From: Nanoarchaeota archaeon | GTDB lineage: Archaea > EX4484-52 > LFW-46 | Assembly (NCBI GenBank): GCA_018897155.1 | Contig: JAHILE010000040.1 | Span: forward strand, 1-64,000 | DNA length: 64,000 nt | Direction of reading: 5' to 3' | Shown here: in pieces, positions 9,359-17,943 of the stretch | Layout: each line of letters opens with the position of its first letter | Numbering within the stretch: the first letter of the stretch is position 1 | The notes under the pieces: generated by a model | What the model was told of the DNA's origin: nothing | Databases searched by the model: none | Seen by the model: the letters and a program-made list of their open reading frames with translations, nothing else | Position numbers and translations under genes: made by a program

Positions 9359-10201
9359 ATGAAACAAAAACATGAAGAGATAAAAAAAGCTGTGCGCGAA
9401 GGCTACGGCAAGATTGCTAAAAATAAAATATCCTGTTGCAGCCCGATGTTTCCGTGCTGCGGAAATTCAAGCGCAAAAATTATAACTGACGTCAGTAAAA
9501 GCGTAGGATATGCGGACGATGATCTTTCTTCAGTTCCAGAAGACGCGAATCTTGGCCTTGGATGCGGAAATCCCGTTACCTTGGCGTCTTTAAAAAAGGG
9601 TGAAACAGTTCTCGACCTTGGTTCCGGCGCCGGAATTGATTGTTTTCTTGCTGCAAAAAAAGTCGGAGAAACCGGCCGCGTCATCGGCATTGACATGACG
9701 CCGGAAATGCTTGCGCGCGCAAAAGAAAACGCAAAAAAAGGCAATTACAAAAACGTGGAATTCCGGCTTGGTGAAATCGAGAACCTGCCTATAGAAGATA
9801 ATTATGTTGATGCAATCCTATCAAACTGCGTTGTAAATCTTTCTCCTGATAAAGATGGTGTTTTCAAAGAGGCATTCCGTGTTCTGAAGCCTGGCGGGCG
9901 CCTGATGGTCTCAGACATAGTTCTTCTGAAAAAGCTCCCGGAGTCCATAAAAAAATCAATAAATGCGTATATCGGGTGCCTCGCGGGGGCAACAATGAAA
10001 GAAGAATATCTGAACGCGATAAAGGCTGCTGGATTTAACGAAGTGAAAATCATAAGCGAATCGACTTATCCTGTTGAGCTTGCTGCAAGCAATCCGGCTG
10101 CAAAGGATATTATGGACTCGAATGATATTTCAGAAAAAGATTTCGCTGAAATGATAACATCCATTGTCAGCATAAGGGTTCAGGGAATAAAGACAAAATA
10201 A
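9359..10201 (+). CDS. arsM: Arsenite methyltransferase-like SAM methyltransferase
   Basis: A class I SAM-dependent methyltransferase of the ArsM type, which methylates arsenite through cysteine-bound arsenic. The N-terminus has the family's VREGYGKIA segment and clustered cysteines (SCCSPMFPCCG, residues 26-36). SAM motif I is VLDLGSGAGIDCFLAA, followed by GIDMTPEML, and a central Cys is in SNCVVNLSPDK. The length of 280 residues is normal. ATG 9359 is preferred to the GTG at 9350. A thioredoxin-like gene follows 39 bp later, and ArsM needs a thiol reductant, so the two may work together. Other small-molecule substrates cannot be excluded. Confidence 0.85.
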   Translation: MKQKHEEIKKAVREGYGKIAKNKISCCSPMFPCCGNSSAKIITDVSKSVGYADDDLSSVPEDANLGLGCGNPVTLASLKKGETVLDLGSGAGIDCFLAAKKVGETGRVIGIDMTPEMLARAKENAKKGNYKNVEFRLGEIENLPIEDNYVDAILSNCVVNLSPDKDGVFKEAFRVLKPGGRLMVSDIVLLKKLPESIKKSINAYIGCLAGATMKEEYLNAIKAAGFNEVKIISESTYPVELAASNPAAKDIMDSNDISEKDFAEMITSIVSIRVQGIKTK

Positions 10202-10240
10202 GTTATTAAATATTATGAAACAATTTTAAAGAGTGAGATT

Positions 10241-10501
10241 ATGGAACTGAAATTTTTCGAATCCCCGACTTGCCCGGATTGCCCGGCTGCAAAGAAGAAT
10301 GTAAAAGAAGTTCTGACAAAATTCAATATTCTGGATACTCTGAAATTCTTTGACATATCAACAGACGACGGAAGGATAGAATCCCTGAACTGCATGGTAA
10401 TGGGCTCACCCACACTGGTTATTGATGAAGACATCATTACAAAAGACATTCTCCTAGATGCGAGAAAATTAGAAGAAGAGATACGTGGAAGAATTAATTA
10501 A
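10241..10501 (+). CDS. Small thioredoxin/glutaredoxin-like protein
   Basis: An 86-residue thioredoxin-fold protein with the redox motif CPDC near residues 11-14 (SPTCPDCPAAKKNV) and the cis-proline in MGSPTLVID. Such mini-thioredoxins reduce protein disulfides or act as thiol donors. A TATA-like TATTAAATAT lies about 30 bp upstream of the ATG. Directly downstream of the ArsM-like gene and on the same strand, so it may supply reducing power to that enzyme (inference). Confidence 0.85.
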   Translation: MELKFFESPTCPDCPAAKKNVKEVLTKFNILDTLKFFDISTDDGRIESLNCMVMGSPTLVIDEDIITKDILLDARKLEEEIRGRIN

Positions 10502-10522
10502 ATGCTGGTCCACACCATAAAC

Positions 10523-11146
10523 TTAGAACCATGGATTATGGCCTTCCCTCATCATTGCTTCACTTATTCCTTTTTCCTTAGCAACCAAACGGCAAATAAT
10601 ATTTAGAAGTATCTGTGACTCTTTTTCAGAATCCTCACCCATATAATGGCATAAATCTTCATTATTTGCATCCGAGAATTTATTGTTGGCGGTTATAACG
10701 AAATATTTTCCGACATCACATACTTTTTTTAGAGGAGATTCTGGACTCGCACTTATTCCTAGTGACGTTAAATCTAAATCAATGCCATATTTTTCTTTAT
10801 CTTTATAAATGGTCTTTACTTTTTCTGCGATTTTTTCATTTCCAGAACCTGAAATAGATAAAAGAACGCATTTTCCTTTTTGAGAAAGAACTCTTATACC
10901 TGGAGTGAATTTATAATTTGTCTCATACACATCGCAGTACCCCATTTGAGTCAATCGAACAAACTCTGTTGATGCATTAAGGTTAGAATTGCCTTCTGCG
11001 TTTAAAATAACTACGTCCGCATTAAGAATTTCATCATATACTGCATTGAATACACCTATCTGACGTACAATATCCTGCTTCAAATTTTCTGTGCGACCCG
11101 AATATGGAGCCATCAGAGAATTCAGTTCATCTACAGACAATGCCAT
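10523..11146 (-). CDS. SIS-domain protein, divergent phosphosugar isomerase-like
   Basis: Probably a sugar-isomerase (SIS) fold protein of 207 residues. The order of features matches 6-phospho-3-hexuloisomerase: a helical start, ADVVILNAEGNSN in place of the first phosphate loop, then VLLSISGSGNEKIAEKVK (the second SIS loop), and SPESPLKKVCDVGKYFVI. Conservation is weak around the first loop (EGNSNLNA rather than GxGRSG), so the activity may have changed. Known relatives act in formaldehyde fixation or ribose-5-phosphate synthesis in archaea. It faces the thioredoxin gene tail to tail. Confidence 0.6.
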   Translation of the reverse strand: MALSVDELNSLMAPYSGRTENLKQDIVRQIGVFNAVYDEILNADVVILNAEGNSNLNASTEFVRLTQMGYCDVYETNYKFTPGIRVLSQKGKCVLLSISGSGNEKIAEKVKTIYKDKEKYGIDLDLTSLGISASPESPLKKVCDVGKYFVITANNKFSDANNEDLCHYMGEDSEKESQILLNIICRLVAKEKGISEAMMREGHNPWF

Positions 11147-11197
11147 AAAAAACGTGTAGTTAATGAACTTTAAAAATACAACATCACGTTTAAATAA

Positions 11198-12034
11198 TTA
11201 AATAGTTCTTAGAACGTTTGGGAGTTCTGTAATAATATCCGACGCAATCAGCGAATTTCCGAATTTTTTGTACGCCAAATCTCCAGCCGCGCCGTTGATA
11301 TGTGCTGCGCAAATGGCTGAATTCAAAGCGGAATTTTTCTGCGCAAGAAGCGCGCCGCAGACGCCCGCAAGCGTGTCTCCTGTTCCGCCGCAGGTCATTC
11401 CGGAATTTCCGGTTTTGTTCAAAAGCATAATCTTTCCGTCAGACGCGATATCAATTTTGCCTTTCAGCAAAACTGTAGAATCAAAATTTTCTGCAATTGA
11501 ATTTACAAGAGATTTTTGCGCGCCGAAATCTTGCGGCAATGCGCGACCAGCAAGCCTCTCAAATTCTTTGACATGCGGCGTATAGACTGCATTTTTTATC
11601 CCGCTGCCGCCTGCAATTATTGCATCGGCGTCTATCACACACGGCTTTTTGTATTCTCGAATCATTTTTTCTGCAACTTTCAAAACATCGGGTTTTTTCG
11701 TCAGGCCATTTCCGATTACCATAACATCTGTTTTTTCGCGAAGTTCACGAAATAAAGGCATTGCCGAATCATTCAAATATTCTCCTTTGCACCCCCATAC
11801 AATCAAATCAGGAGAATATGATGCAACTGTCGGCGCGATATATTCCGGCACAAGAAGATAAACCAAATCCGCACCTGTGCGCAAAGCAGAAAGCGCGACA
11901 AGCGCGGGAGAACCAAAATACTGCCTTGAGCCTCCGACAACAAGAACGCGGCCGTTCTGGCCCTTTCGTGAATCTGCTTTTCTTTTGGCAAGATTATCTG
12001 AAAGAAATTTCGCGCCGATGTATTTGTCCGCCAT
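11198..12034 (-). CDS. nnrD: ADP/ATP-dependent NAD(P)HX dehydratase
   Basis: Repairs hydrated NAD(P)H. The 278-residue protein corresponds to the C-terminal (carbohydrate-kinase-like) half of YjeF-type enzymes: GRVLVVGGSRQYFGSPALVA near the start, ALRTGADLV, a central VIDADAI, TPHVKEFERL, and the nucleotide-binding motif GMTCGGTGDTLAGV. The epimerase half is absent here. A TATA box read from the minus strand inside the palindrome GCGCTTATATAATGCGC (about 12050-12066) lies about 25 bp before the ATG, indicating a leaderless start. Confidence 0.92.
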   Translation of the reverse strand: MADKYIGAKFLSDNLAKRKADSRKGQNGRVLVVGGSRQYFGSPALVALSALRTGADLVYLLVPEYIAPTVASYSPDLIVWGCKGEYLNDSAMPLFRELREKTDVMVIGNGLTKKPDVLKVAEKMIREYKKPCVIDADAIIAGGSGIKNAVYTPHVKEFERLAGRALPQDFGAQKSLVNSIAENFDSTVLLKGKIDIASDGKIMLLNKTGNSGMTCGGTGDTLAGVCGALLAQKNSALNSAICAAHINGAAGDLAYKKFGNSLIASDIITELPNVLRTI

Positions 12035-12190
12035 ATTAATTTATTGGCAAAACGCGCTTATATAATGCGCGACTATTCAAAATACAGTTAACTATCAAGT
12101 ACTTCTTCGACATCTTCGATATATGGAAGAGATGTATGCACTAACATACAGCCTTATTGTCAGGAGATATTTTTAAAGAAAAGTACTGAA

Positions 12191-12499
12191 TTATTCCTTC
12201 AGCTCAATCTCAATATTAACGCCCTCGGGAACTTCTACTCGCATGATTTGCCTTAGTGCGCGCTCATTAATTCCAACGTCAATTACGCGCTTATGCACTC
12301 GCATTTCCCAGCGCTCGAATGTTGCTGCTCCAGAACCAGAAGGTGATTTTCGGGTCACAATTTTCAGCTTTTTTGTCGGAAGCGGCATCGGTCCTGTGAC
12401 TGATGCGCCGAATTTCTGGGCTGTGTCCTTTATTGAGTGGACCAGTTCTTCCAATTTCTTGTAGTCTGTGCTTGCGACCCGTATTCTTGCGATTTGCAT
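12191..12499 (-). CDS. rps10: Ribosomal protein uS10
   Basis: Small-subunit ribosomal protein of 102 residues. It opens with IARIRVASTDYKKLEELV and carries the family segments GPMPLPTK and a C-terminal RVEVPEGVNIEIEL. It follows the aEF1A gene on the same strand after about 100 bp, the order found in many archaea (tuf-rps10), and the two are probably co-transcribed. Confidence 0.97.
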   Translation of the reverse strand: MQIARIRVASTDYKKLEELVHSIKDTAQKFGASVTGPMPLPTKKLKIVTRKSPSGSGAATFERWEMRVHKRVIDVGINERALRQIMRVEVPEGVNIEIELKE

Positions 12500-12599
12500 A
12501 AATATCTATCCTTTTTTGTTTGTTTTCCGAACGCAATTGCCGTTGCGCGCGGACATAAAAATAAACTCCGCCTCGTTTTTGCATGGTGGCTCATATAAC

Positions 12600-13883
12600 T
12601 TATTTTCCTGCTTTCTTTGCAGGAACAACATCAATCACCATGCCTGCTGCAATTGTCATTCCCATATCCCTTATTGCGAATTTCGCAAGCTGCGGGAATT
12701 CAGACTGCTTTTCAATAACAAAAGGCTTTAGTGGCTTGCATTTGATAACTGCTGCATCTCCGGCTTTTATAAAATCCGGATGCTCTGCCTCAACAGCTCC
12801 TGTTGCAGGATTCATTTTCTTAACTATTTCAGTTATGGTACATGACACGTGTGCTGTGTGTGCGTGAAACACCGGAGTGTATCCTTTTGTTATGACTGAA
12901 GGATGCTGCAGAACAATTATCTGCGCTGTGAACTCTTCAGCAACTGTCGGAGGGTTATCTACATGACCCGCCACATCTCCTCGGTCAATATCATTTCTTG
13001 CAAGGCCACGGATATTAAATCCGATGTTGTCACCTGCCGTTGCCTGAGGAACTACCTCATGATGCATTTCAATCTGTTTTACATCACCGATTTTCCCCGA
13101 AGGCATGAAAATCAATTTGTCATTTGGCTTAAGTGTTCCTGATTCCACTCGACCAACTGGAACTGTTCCAACGCCTGTGATAGTATAAGCGTCCTGAATC
13201 GGAATTCTAAGCGGCTTGTCTATTGGTTTTGCCGGAACTTCCAATTTATCAAGTGTTTCAAGAAGTGTCGGACCTGTATACCATGACATTTTTTCAGATT
13301 TCTTTGCAACATTATCTCCAGTCCATGCAGAAAGCGGAATGTAAGGTAAGGTATCAGTCTTAAAGCCAACTGATTTCAAAAGCTTTATGATGTCTTCTTT
13401 TGTCTTGTTGTAGACTCCTTCATCAAAACCTGCATCATCCATTTTATTTATTGCAACAATGAGCTGCTTCAAACCCAGTGTCTTTATGAGAAAAACGTGT
13501 TCCTTTGTCTGCGGCATCACGCCATCCTTTGCTCCAATAACAAGGATTGCCGCATCAGCCTGTGATGCGCCAGTAATCATGTTCTTTACAAAGTCTCTGT
13601 GCCCTGGAGCGTCAATGACTGTAAAGTATCTGTTTGCGGTATCAAATCGTTGGTGCATGATATCTATTGTCACGCCGCGTTCTCGCTCTTCCTTTACAGT
13701 ATCCATTAAGAATGCGAATTTGAATGATTCTTTTTTCAATTCCTTTGCTTTCTCTTCAATTTTCTTCATTTCCTGCTCAGGAACATTTCCAGTATCCCAA
13801 AGAAGCCTGCCTACCAGTGTTGATTTACCCTGGTCAACGTGTCCAATTGTCACGATGTTCATGTGCGGTTTTGCTGATGCCAT
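12600..13883 (-). CDS. tuf: Translation elongation factor aEF1A
   Basis: GTPase that brings aminoacyl-tRNA to the ribosome. Motifs: GHVDQGKST (P-loop), DAPGHRDFV (switch II) and NKMDD (base specificity), followed by the two beta-barrel domains; 427 residues. The ATG at 13883 is chosen over the one at 13895 because GGTGATT between them serves as its ribosome binding site. TATA-like sequence TTTATAAAT lies about 55 bp upstream, inside an inverted repeat shared with the divergent histone gene region. Co-transcribed with uS10. Confidence 0.97.
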   Translation of the reverse strand: MASAKPHMNIVTIGHVDQGKSTLVGRLLWDTGNVPEQEMKKIEEKAKELKKESFKFAFLMDTVKEERERGVTIDIMHQRFDTANRYFTVIDAPGHRDFVKNMITGASQADAAILVIGAKDGVMPQTKEHVFLIKTLGLKQLIVAINKMDDAGFDEGVYNKTKEDIIKLLKSVGFKTDTLPYIPLSAWTGDNVAKKSEKMSWYTGPTLLETLDKLEVPAKPIDKPLRIPIQDAYTITGVGTVPVGRVESGTLKPNDKLIFMPSGKIGDVKQIEMHHEVVPQATAGDNIGFNIRGLARNDIDRGDVAGHVDNPPTVAEEFTAQIIVLQHPSVITKGYTPVFHAHTAHVSCTITEIVKKMNPATGAVEAEHPDFIKAGDAAVIKCKPLKPFVIEKQSEFPQLAKFAIRDMGMTIAAGMVIDVVPAKKAGK

Positions 13884-13925
13884 TTTAATCACCATTAATT
13901 ACTCTGTACGAGTTCTCTATTATTT

Positions 13926-13973
13926 ACGCACAAGATTTATAAATCTATACTAGATGCAATAATCTTGGTGCGT
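13926..13973. promoter_or_regulatory. Inverted repeat around the aEF1A promoter
   Basis: ACGCACAAGATT at 13926-13937 is mirrored by AATCTTGGTGCGT at 13961-13973 (one extra base in the right arm). The arms bracket the TATA-like TTTATAAAT used for aEF1A on the minus strand. It may be an operator or may form a cruciform or hairpin between two divergently transcribed genes. Confidence 0.4.
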
Positions 13974-14085
13974 ACTCACACGAGCAACTCATTTCCTTTA
14001 AGTCGTAAATATAAAAAGGGATTAGATTTAAACCTCGTTTTTTCACATATTTAAAACTAACTAATCAATAAACTCTTGTGATATT

Positions 14086-14652
14086 ATGGCTCAAAAACAA
14101 GCAGAAGAAATAATTTCGAGCATTAAAGATGATGCTATTGAAAGCGTTCCGGCGGCTCCTGTCGTTGATGAAGAAATATGCGATGAATCGCTTCCGTTTC
14201 CAAACGCAACGGTTGTAAGGCACATAAAGGCATATGCCCCAAACAAGATGATTTCGTCAAAAGTAAAGATAGCGCTGAATCATTTTCTTGGCGATGTTGT
14301 GAAAGTCGTTGCAAAGGATATGGGTAAAACCAGGTATTCCATGATTGAAATGGACGATTTTCAGCGCGCGACAAAACCGTACACAGTAGCCGAAGATTTG
14401 GAATTCGAAAAGCAGAGAATCGTTGCACAGCTTGAGAAAACAAAAATGGACATCGACGGATTAATCCGCGATTTCAACAGAAAATTCAAGATGCAGGAAG
14501 CAAACGAATTCCATGTTCTTGGAATAGAAAACATTCCGGTTGCAGTTTCTAAAAAAGAAGATGCAAATGCAAATACTGAAGGCGCAGAAAAGAAAGATAG
14601 TGATGATAAGAAAGAGCACCAAAAACTTGCATTCGGGAACTTGGATGTATAA
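14086..14652 (+). CDS. Long-tailed archaeal histone-fold protein
   Basis: DNA-packaging histone-fold protein, inferred. Residues about 36-105 align with the archaeal histone core: LPFPNATVVRHIKAYAPN corresponds to the start of helix 1, SSKVKIALNHFLGDVVKVVAK to the long helix 2, and TRYSMIEMDDFQRATKPY to the last loop and helix 3. Typical archaeal histones have about 67 residues; this one has 188, with an acidic N-terminal extension of about 35 and a C-terminal extension of about 85 containing a predicted helix or coiled coil (EFEKQRIVAQLEKTKMDI) and a charged tail. TATA-like CATATTTAAAA lies about 35 bp before the ATG, with GTGAT as ribosome binding site. Confidence 0.8.
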   Translation: MAQKQAEEIISSIKDDAIESVPAAPVVDEEICDESLPFPNATVVRHIKAYAPNKMISSKVKIALNHFLGDVVKVVAKDMGKTRYSMIEMDDFQRATKPYTVAEDLEFEKQRIVAQLEKTKMDIDGLIRDFNRKFKMQEANEFHVLGIENIPVAVSKKEDANANTEGAEKKDSDDKKEHQKLAFGNLDV

Positions 14653-14677
14653 AAAGTAAGTTGGAGTGGTGGATTGT

Positions 14678-15445
14678 ATGGGAATACTAAAGAAAATCGG
14701 GCTTGCACTTCTTGTACTTATTGTAATCGGGGCTATTTTTGGAGAAAAATCGGATACTTCAAAGAATACTACGCAAAGTAACGATAAACTTACGAGTACA
14801 GATATAACAACACAAACACAACAGAGCCCTTCTGAAAAAAGTATGATAAATAAAGCCATAACTGCAGTGAATAATAATATTGAGGCATCCACAATATCTT
14901 ACGAATATTTTGAATACATGAGCCAGAAAGTATTGAGAGTGGATTTAAACATCACCAATAAAGGTTCTAAAAAATTACATTTCATGCCTTTGGACCCGGA
15001 TAAACGTTCAAAAGCTGTTGACATTAATGGAGACAAATATGATATAATCCAGAGCGGTACATTGATTTATTCCAATAACGAATTTATATATCCAAAAAAT
15101 TCAATTGAAGGTTATGTCTTATTTGAAAAAACAGAAAATACACCGCAAATAGATTATATTCTTTTAGGGCTCGGTTATTATGGCGACGACTCGATAACGG
15201 ACTTCTTGAAAATAGATTTACGGAACACTTTGACTGAAAATGGAAGTTCTGCTTCAACAAGCGCGAATCCTTCGGAAAAAACATCGGGCTACACAGTAGC
15301 TGAATGTGATGCTCTTTGTGAAAAATACGCTATGAAGATTCAGGTTGATAATTGCCAAATGCAGTGTGATTACACCTTCGGCAAACCAAGTGCGCAACTC
15401 GACGAATACGTCAATGGAATAAAAAATAGTTTGAAACAAAAATAA
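14678..15445 (+). CDS. Membrane-anchored secreted protein, DUF4352-like
   Basis: An N-terminal hydrophobic helix (IGLALLVLIVIGAIF, residues 6-20) is followed by a Ser/Thr/Gln-rich linker and a beta-rich domain (VLRVDLNITNKGSKKL ... IYPKNSIEGYVLFEK) that resembles the DUF4352 / immunoglobulin-like fold of bacterial and archaeal lipoprotein-like proteins. Four cysteines cluster near the C-terminus (CDALCEKYA, CQMQC). ATG 14678 is chosen because GGAG/GGTGG upstream can pair with the ribosome; GTG 14666 is the alternative. Function unknown. Confidence 0.7.
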   Translation: MGILKKIGLALLVLIVIGAIFGEKSDTSKNTTQSNDKLTSTDITTQTQQSPSEKSMINKAITAVNNNIEASTISYEYFEYMSQKVLRVDLNITNKGSKKLHFMPLDPDKRSKAVDINGDKYDIIQSGTLIYSNNEFIYPKNSIEGYVLFEKTENTPQIDYILLGLGYYGDDSITDFLKIDLRNTLTENGSSASTSANPSEKTSGYTVAECDALCEKYAMKIQVDNCQMQCDYTFGKPSAQLDEYVNGIKNSLKQK

Positions 15446-15584
15446 GTGTCCACCCACATGCAACGACATGACCAGCGAAACCGCGATAGTAAAGCTGATG
15501 TGGATAATGGGCAATTTCGGCAAAGACACGAAAACTGTGAAAGAACTGATGCTGAAGAATTTTATCGGAGAAATACGTGCTTAG
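15435..15584 (+). pseudogene. C-terminal remnant of a GatD/asparaginase-like gene
   Basis: The frame ending at the TAG at 15582-15584 reads NDMTSETAIVKLMWIMGN, then KTVKELMLKNFIGEIRA. This matches the C-terminus of type I asparaginases and of GatD, the glutamyl-tRNA(Gln) amidotransferase subunit (pattern D-M-x-x-E-x-A-x-x-K-L-M-W ... L-M-x-x-N-x-x-G-E). Only about 45 codons remain: the frame is closed by a TGA at 15432, inside the end of the preceding gene. It is a deletion scar, not a working gene. A start at the ATG of 15468 would give a 38-residue peptide, unlikely to function. Confidence 0.65.
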
Positions 15585-15622
15585 ATAAACAAAGATATAT
15601 TCACGCGAATGCCACTAATTCT

Positions 15623-15865
15623 ATGGATGTGGTTTATACAAATCACGCAGAAGAAAGGCTCGCTGAGAGGAAAATTCCAAAAGCAGTTATTGAGGAAGCT
15701 CTCAAGAATCCTGATGCCGTTGTGGATGGCACGTTTGGAAAAAAGATCGCTCAAAAGCTTATAAGAAACAAACTTCTAAGAATAGTATATGAAGACTCGG
15801 GCGAAAAATACCTAATAATAACTGCATACTATGCAGAGCCCGAAAGATATGTTGTGGTATTATGA
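15623..15865 (+). CDS. DUF4258 family toxin-like protein
   Basis: An 80-residue protein with the DUF4258 pattern: HAEERLAERKIPKAVIEEAL near the N-terminus, a central beta strand (NKLLRIVYEDSGEKYLIITAYY) and short C-terminus. DUF4258 proteins are predicted RelE/BrnT-like toxins usually paired with DUF2283 antitoxins, exactly the next gene here, which overlaps by four bases (ATGA). The upstream frame continues to 15446, but that part overlaps the asparaginase-like scrap and lacks family similarity, so the ATG at 15623 is used. Confidence 0.8.
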   Translation: MDVVYTNHAEERLAERKIPKAVIEEALKNPDAVVDGTFGKKIAQKLIRNKLLRIVYEDSGEKYLIITAYYAEPERYVVVL

Positions 15866-16074
15866 AAATAACATATGACCCGAAAGCCGATGCAATGAAC
15901 ATACGGTTTCAGAAAGGAAAATACGAAATCAGCAAAGAGATAGCAGACGGTATAATTATAGATTACACAAAAGGGGGGAAAGTCATATCCATAGAAATTC
16001 TGGATGCTTCAAAAAGAATGCCAAAAGAAAGCATTACGGACATTATTGTCGGCCTTCCTGTGAAAGCCGCTTAA
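15862..16074 (+). CDS. DUF2283 family antitoxin-like protein
   Basis: A 70-residue protein with the DUF2283 pattern: MKITYDPKADAMNIRF, GIIIDYTKGGKVISIEILDASKR. Small beta-rich proteins of this family are the partners of DUF4258 toxins. The start codon overlaps the stop of the toxin gene (ATGA at 15862-15865), so the two are translated together. Confidence 0.85.
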   Translation: MKITYDPKADAMNIRFQKGKYEISKEIADGIIIDYTKGGKVISIEILDASKRMPKESITDIIVGLPVKAA

Positions 16075-16135
16075 GTGCGTGTTCTCAAAAGTAAAGCCAT
16101 TGCGCAAATAAATCATTTGTCATGCAATTAATATT

Positions 16136-17185
16136 ATGCCAAATAGTGCATTCGCATTAAAGTCTATTCCATCAGACTTCATAGTCGAAGAAATCACTCC
16201 TGACAGAATTGTTCTTGCGCGCAACACCAAATATTCTTTTGATGCAGAAAGTAAAGGCAAATTCCTGCACTTCATTCTCCAGAAAGAAAACCGCGATACA
16301 CATGAAGTATTGGATGAAATCGCGCGCGCTCTTCACGCTCCGCGCGAGGTTCTCTCAATCGCAGGAATGAAAGACAAATCTGCAATAACTGTGCAAATGG
16401 CTTCTGCACACAGAATCAGAAAAGAACAGCTAGAACGGCTGAAAATCCGCGGCGCGAAGTTAATTCCTTTGCAATACATCGACAAAAAAGTGTTTCTCGG
16501 CAATTTGTGGGGTAATAGGTTCACTATTACTGCGCGCGGCATCTCAAAAACACATTCAGAATTGCGCGAATTAATTCTGGCGCGCGTTAAAGATATGTCT
16601 GGCGTTTTCCCGAATTACTTCGGAGAACAGCGATTTGGCGATGACAACAGCACGCAAAAAATCGGCAAATTGATTCTGAAACGCGATTTCAAAACCGCTT
16701 CAAAAGAATGCGCGAAAAGATACCGCGAATGCGCAGCACATTTGGAAAAAAATCCTAAATATCATCTTGGCGCAATAAAGCAGTTGCCTTTGAAACTGCA
16801 AAAAATGTTCATTCATGCGGTTCAGGCAGAGATATTTAATTCGGCACTTGACGAACTTTTGAAGCAAAAAACAATAGACAAAGACGCTAATATCCCCCTT
16901 CCAGGCTACACTTTTGCGTCACGCATATTCACGTCCGAAATCGATCGATTAATCGAAGAAATAATGAAAAAAGAAGGGATTACGCCTGAAATGTTTCGCG
17001 TGAAGGACCTGCCTGAAATAGCGTCAGCCGGAGAACTGCGGCGCGCGTTTGAAGAATTCTCGGATTTTGCGATTCTCGCAACAGAAGCTGACGAACTAAA
17101 TGCCGGAAAGACAAAAGCGGTTGTGCAATTCGCGCTCAAGAAAGGATGTTATGCGACCGTGTTTTTGGATTGGGTTTTTAAATAA
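16136..17185 (+). CDS. truD: tRNA pseudouridine(13) synthase TruD
   Basis: Modifies U13 in tRNA. The catalytic motif GMKDKSAIT is at about residues 77-85 with the nucleophile D80. The later family segments NYFGEQRFG and the C-terminal LKKGCYATVFLDWVF are present. The protein has 349 residues; archaeal and bacterial TruD are usually 340-420, so the TRUD insertion domain is short but present. A separate transcription unit preceded by about 60 bp. Confidence 0.95.
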   Translation: MPNSAFALKSIPSDFIVEEITPDRIVLARNTKYSFDAESKGKFLHFILQKENRDTHEVLDEIARALHAPREVLSIAGMKDKSAITVQMASAHRIRKEQLERLKIRGAKLIPLQYIDKKVFLGNLWGNRFTITARGISKTHSELRELILARVKDMSGVFPNYFGEQRFGDDNSTQKIGKLILKRDFKTASKECAKRYRECAAHLEKNPKYHLGAIKQLPLKLQKMFIHAVQAEIFNSALDELLKQKTIDKDANIPLPGYTFASRIFTSEIDRLIEEIMKKEGITPEMFRVKDLPEIASAGELRRAFEEFSDFAILATEADELNAGKTKAVVQFALKKGCYATVFLDWVFK

Positions 17186-17211
17186 CCTTGAATGGTAAAC
17201 ATAACGAATAC

Positions 17212-17532
17212 TTAAAAATCCCTCGCAGAAAGATTTACAGACACTTTAGAATAGAGCACACCAGGAACCTCACAAGAATTATATAATTTACAAGGAAGAC
17301 AATAGTCCCTTCTGCACCCACAAACTATTTGGTCGTCAGGTTTTTCTGCCTTCCCCTCAATCTTAGAAATTTCTTTTCCTTTTCCAAATGCTTCGCGTCC
17401 AGCTTTATCCATGGATAAGTAGTAGGATATAATACCCACATCTTTGTTTTTACATCCTTTCAGAAATGCGCAAGAATTAAAATCTGTCAAATCTTTATCC
17501 TCTGGTGCATACGCGTATCTTCCTGGTGGCAT
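17212..17532 (-). CDS. Small cysteine-rich protein, unknown
   Basis: A 106-residue protein with eight cysteines. Six cluster near the C-terminus in CGCRRDYCLPCKLYNSC, a spacing suited to a zinc or Fe-S site, and two are in NSCAFLKGC. No signal peptide or membrane helix is visible. A TATA-like CTTTTAAATG (minus strand, about 17552-17561) precedes the ATG by about 22-28 bp, supporting a leaderless gene. Family not recognised. Confidence 0.65.
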   Translation of the reverse strand: MPPGRYAYAPEDKDLTDFNSCAFLKGCKNKDVGIISYYLSMDKAGREAFGKGKEISKIEGKAEKPDDQIVCGCRRDYCLPCKLYNSCEVPGVLYSKVSVNLSARDF

Positions 17533-17604
17533 GGTATATGAGTAAAATCTAACATTTAAAAGCTGTATTACCCTGAGTAAACTCTCAAATAGAACTTCCC
17601 AAAA

Positions 17605-17943
17605 TCACATATCTGCAAGTTTCATTATCGTCTCAGCAATATCCCCATTCGCTTCTTCAAGCGCTTTCTTTGCTTTCTCGCGCGACACTCCTGCTTTCTC
17701 TGCAACAATGGCGATGTCGTCTTCAGTTATCTCAGCTTCTGCACTGCGCTCAACAGCCTCGCCGCTCACCTGAAAGCTCGCGTTGCCGGCCATAATCACT
17801 TTCTGCACGCTCGGGTTTGATATGACGAGCTCGCTGCCTGAATTCAGGCGGATAATCACTTCAGAAGCGTCAATATCTTCGCTTTTAATGCCCATCTGGC
17901 GCATTGCCTTTTCCATCTGCTTTGGATTGATTCCCGGGAACAT
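17605..17943 (-). CDS. nac: Nascent polypeptide-associated complex protein
   Basis: Archaeal NAC homologue that binds nascent chains at the ribosome. 112 residues: MFPGINPKQMEKAMRQMGIKSEDIDA, a NAC beta-barrel (VIIRLNSGSELVISNPSVQKVIMAG) and a C-terminal UBA domain (DIAIVAEKAGVSREKAKKALEEANGDIAETIMKL). The start at 17943 is the canonical MFPG; longer frames upstream overlap the divergent gene. Only 34 bp separates it from the start of the divergent TctA-like gene. Confidence 0.95.
   Translation of the reverse strand: MFPGINPKQMEKAMRQMGIKSEDIDASEVIIRLNSGSELVISNPSVQKVIMAGNASFQVSGEAVERSAEAEITEDDIAIVAEKAGVSREKAKKALEEANGDIAETIMKLADM

Noticed and set aside
13459-13953. 164-codon plus-strand frame opposite aEF1A
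   Set aside because: It lies antisense to a fully conserved gene, has no family features and no promoter; it arises from codon bias of the real gene.
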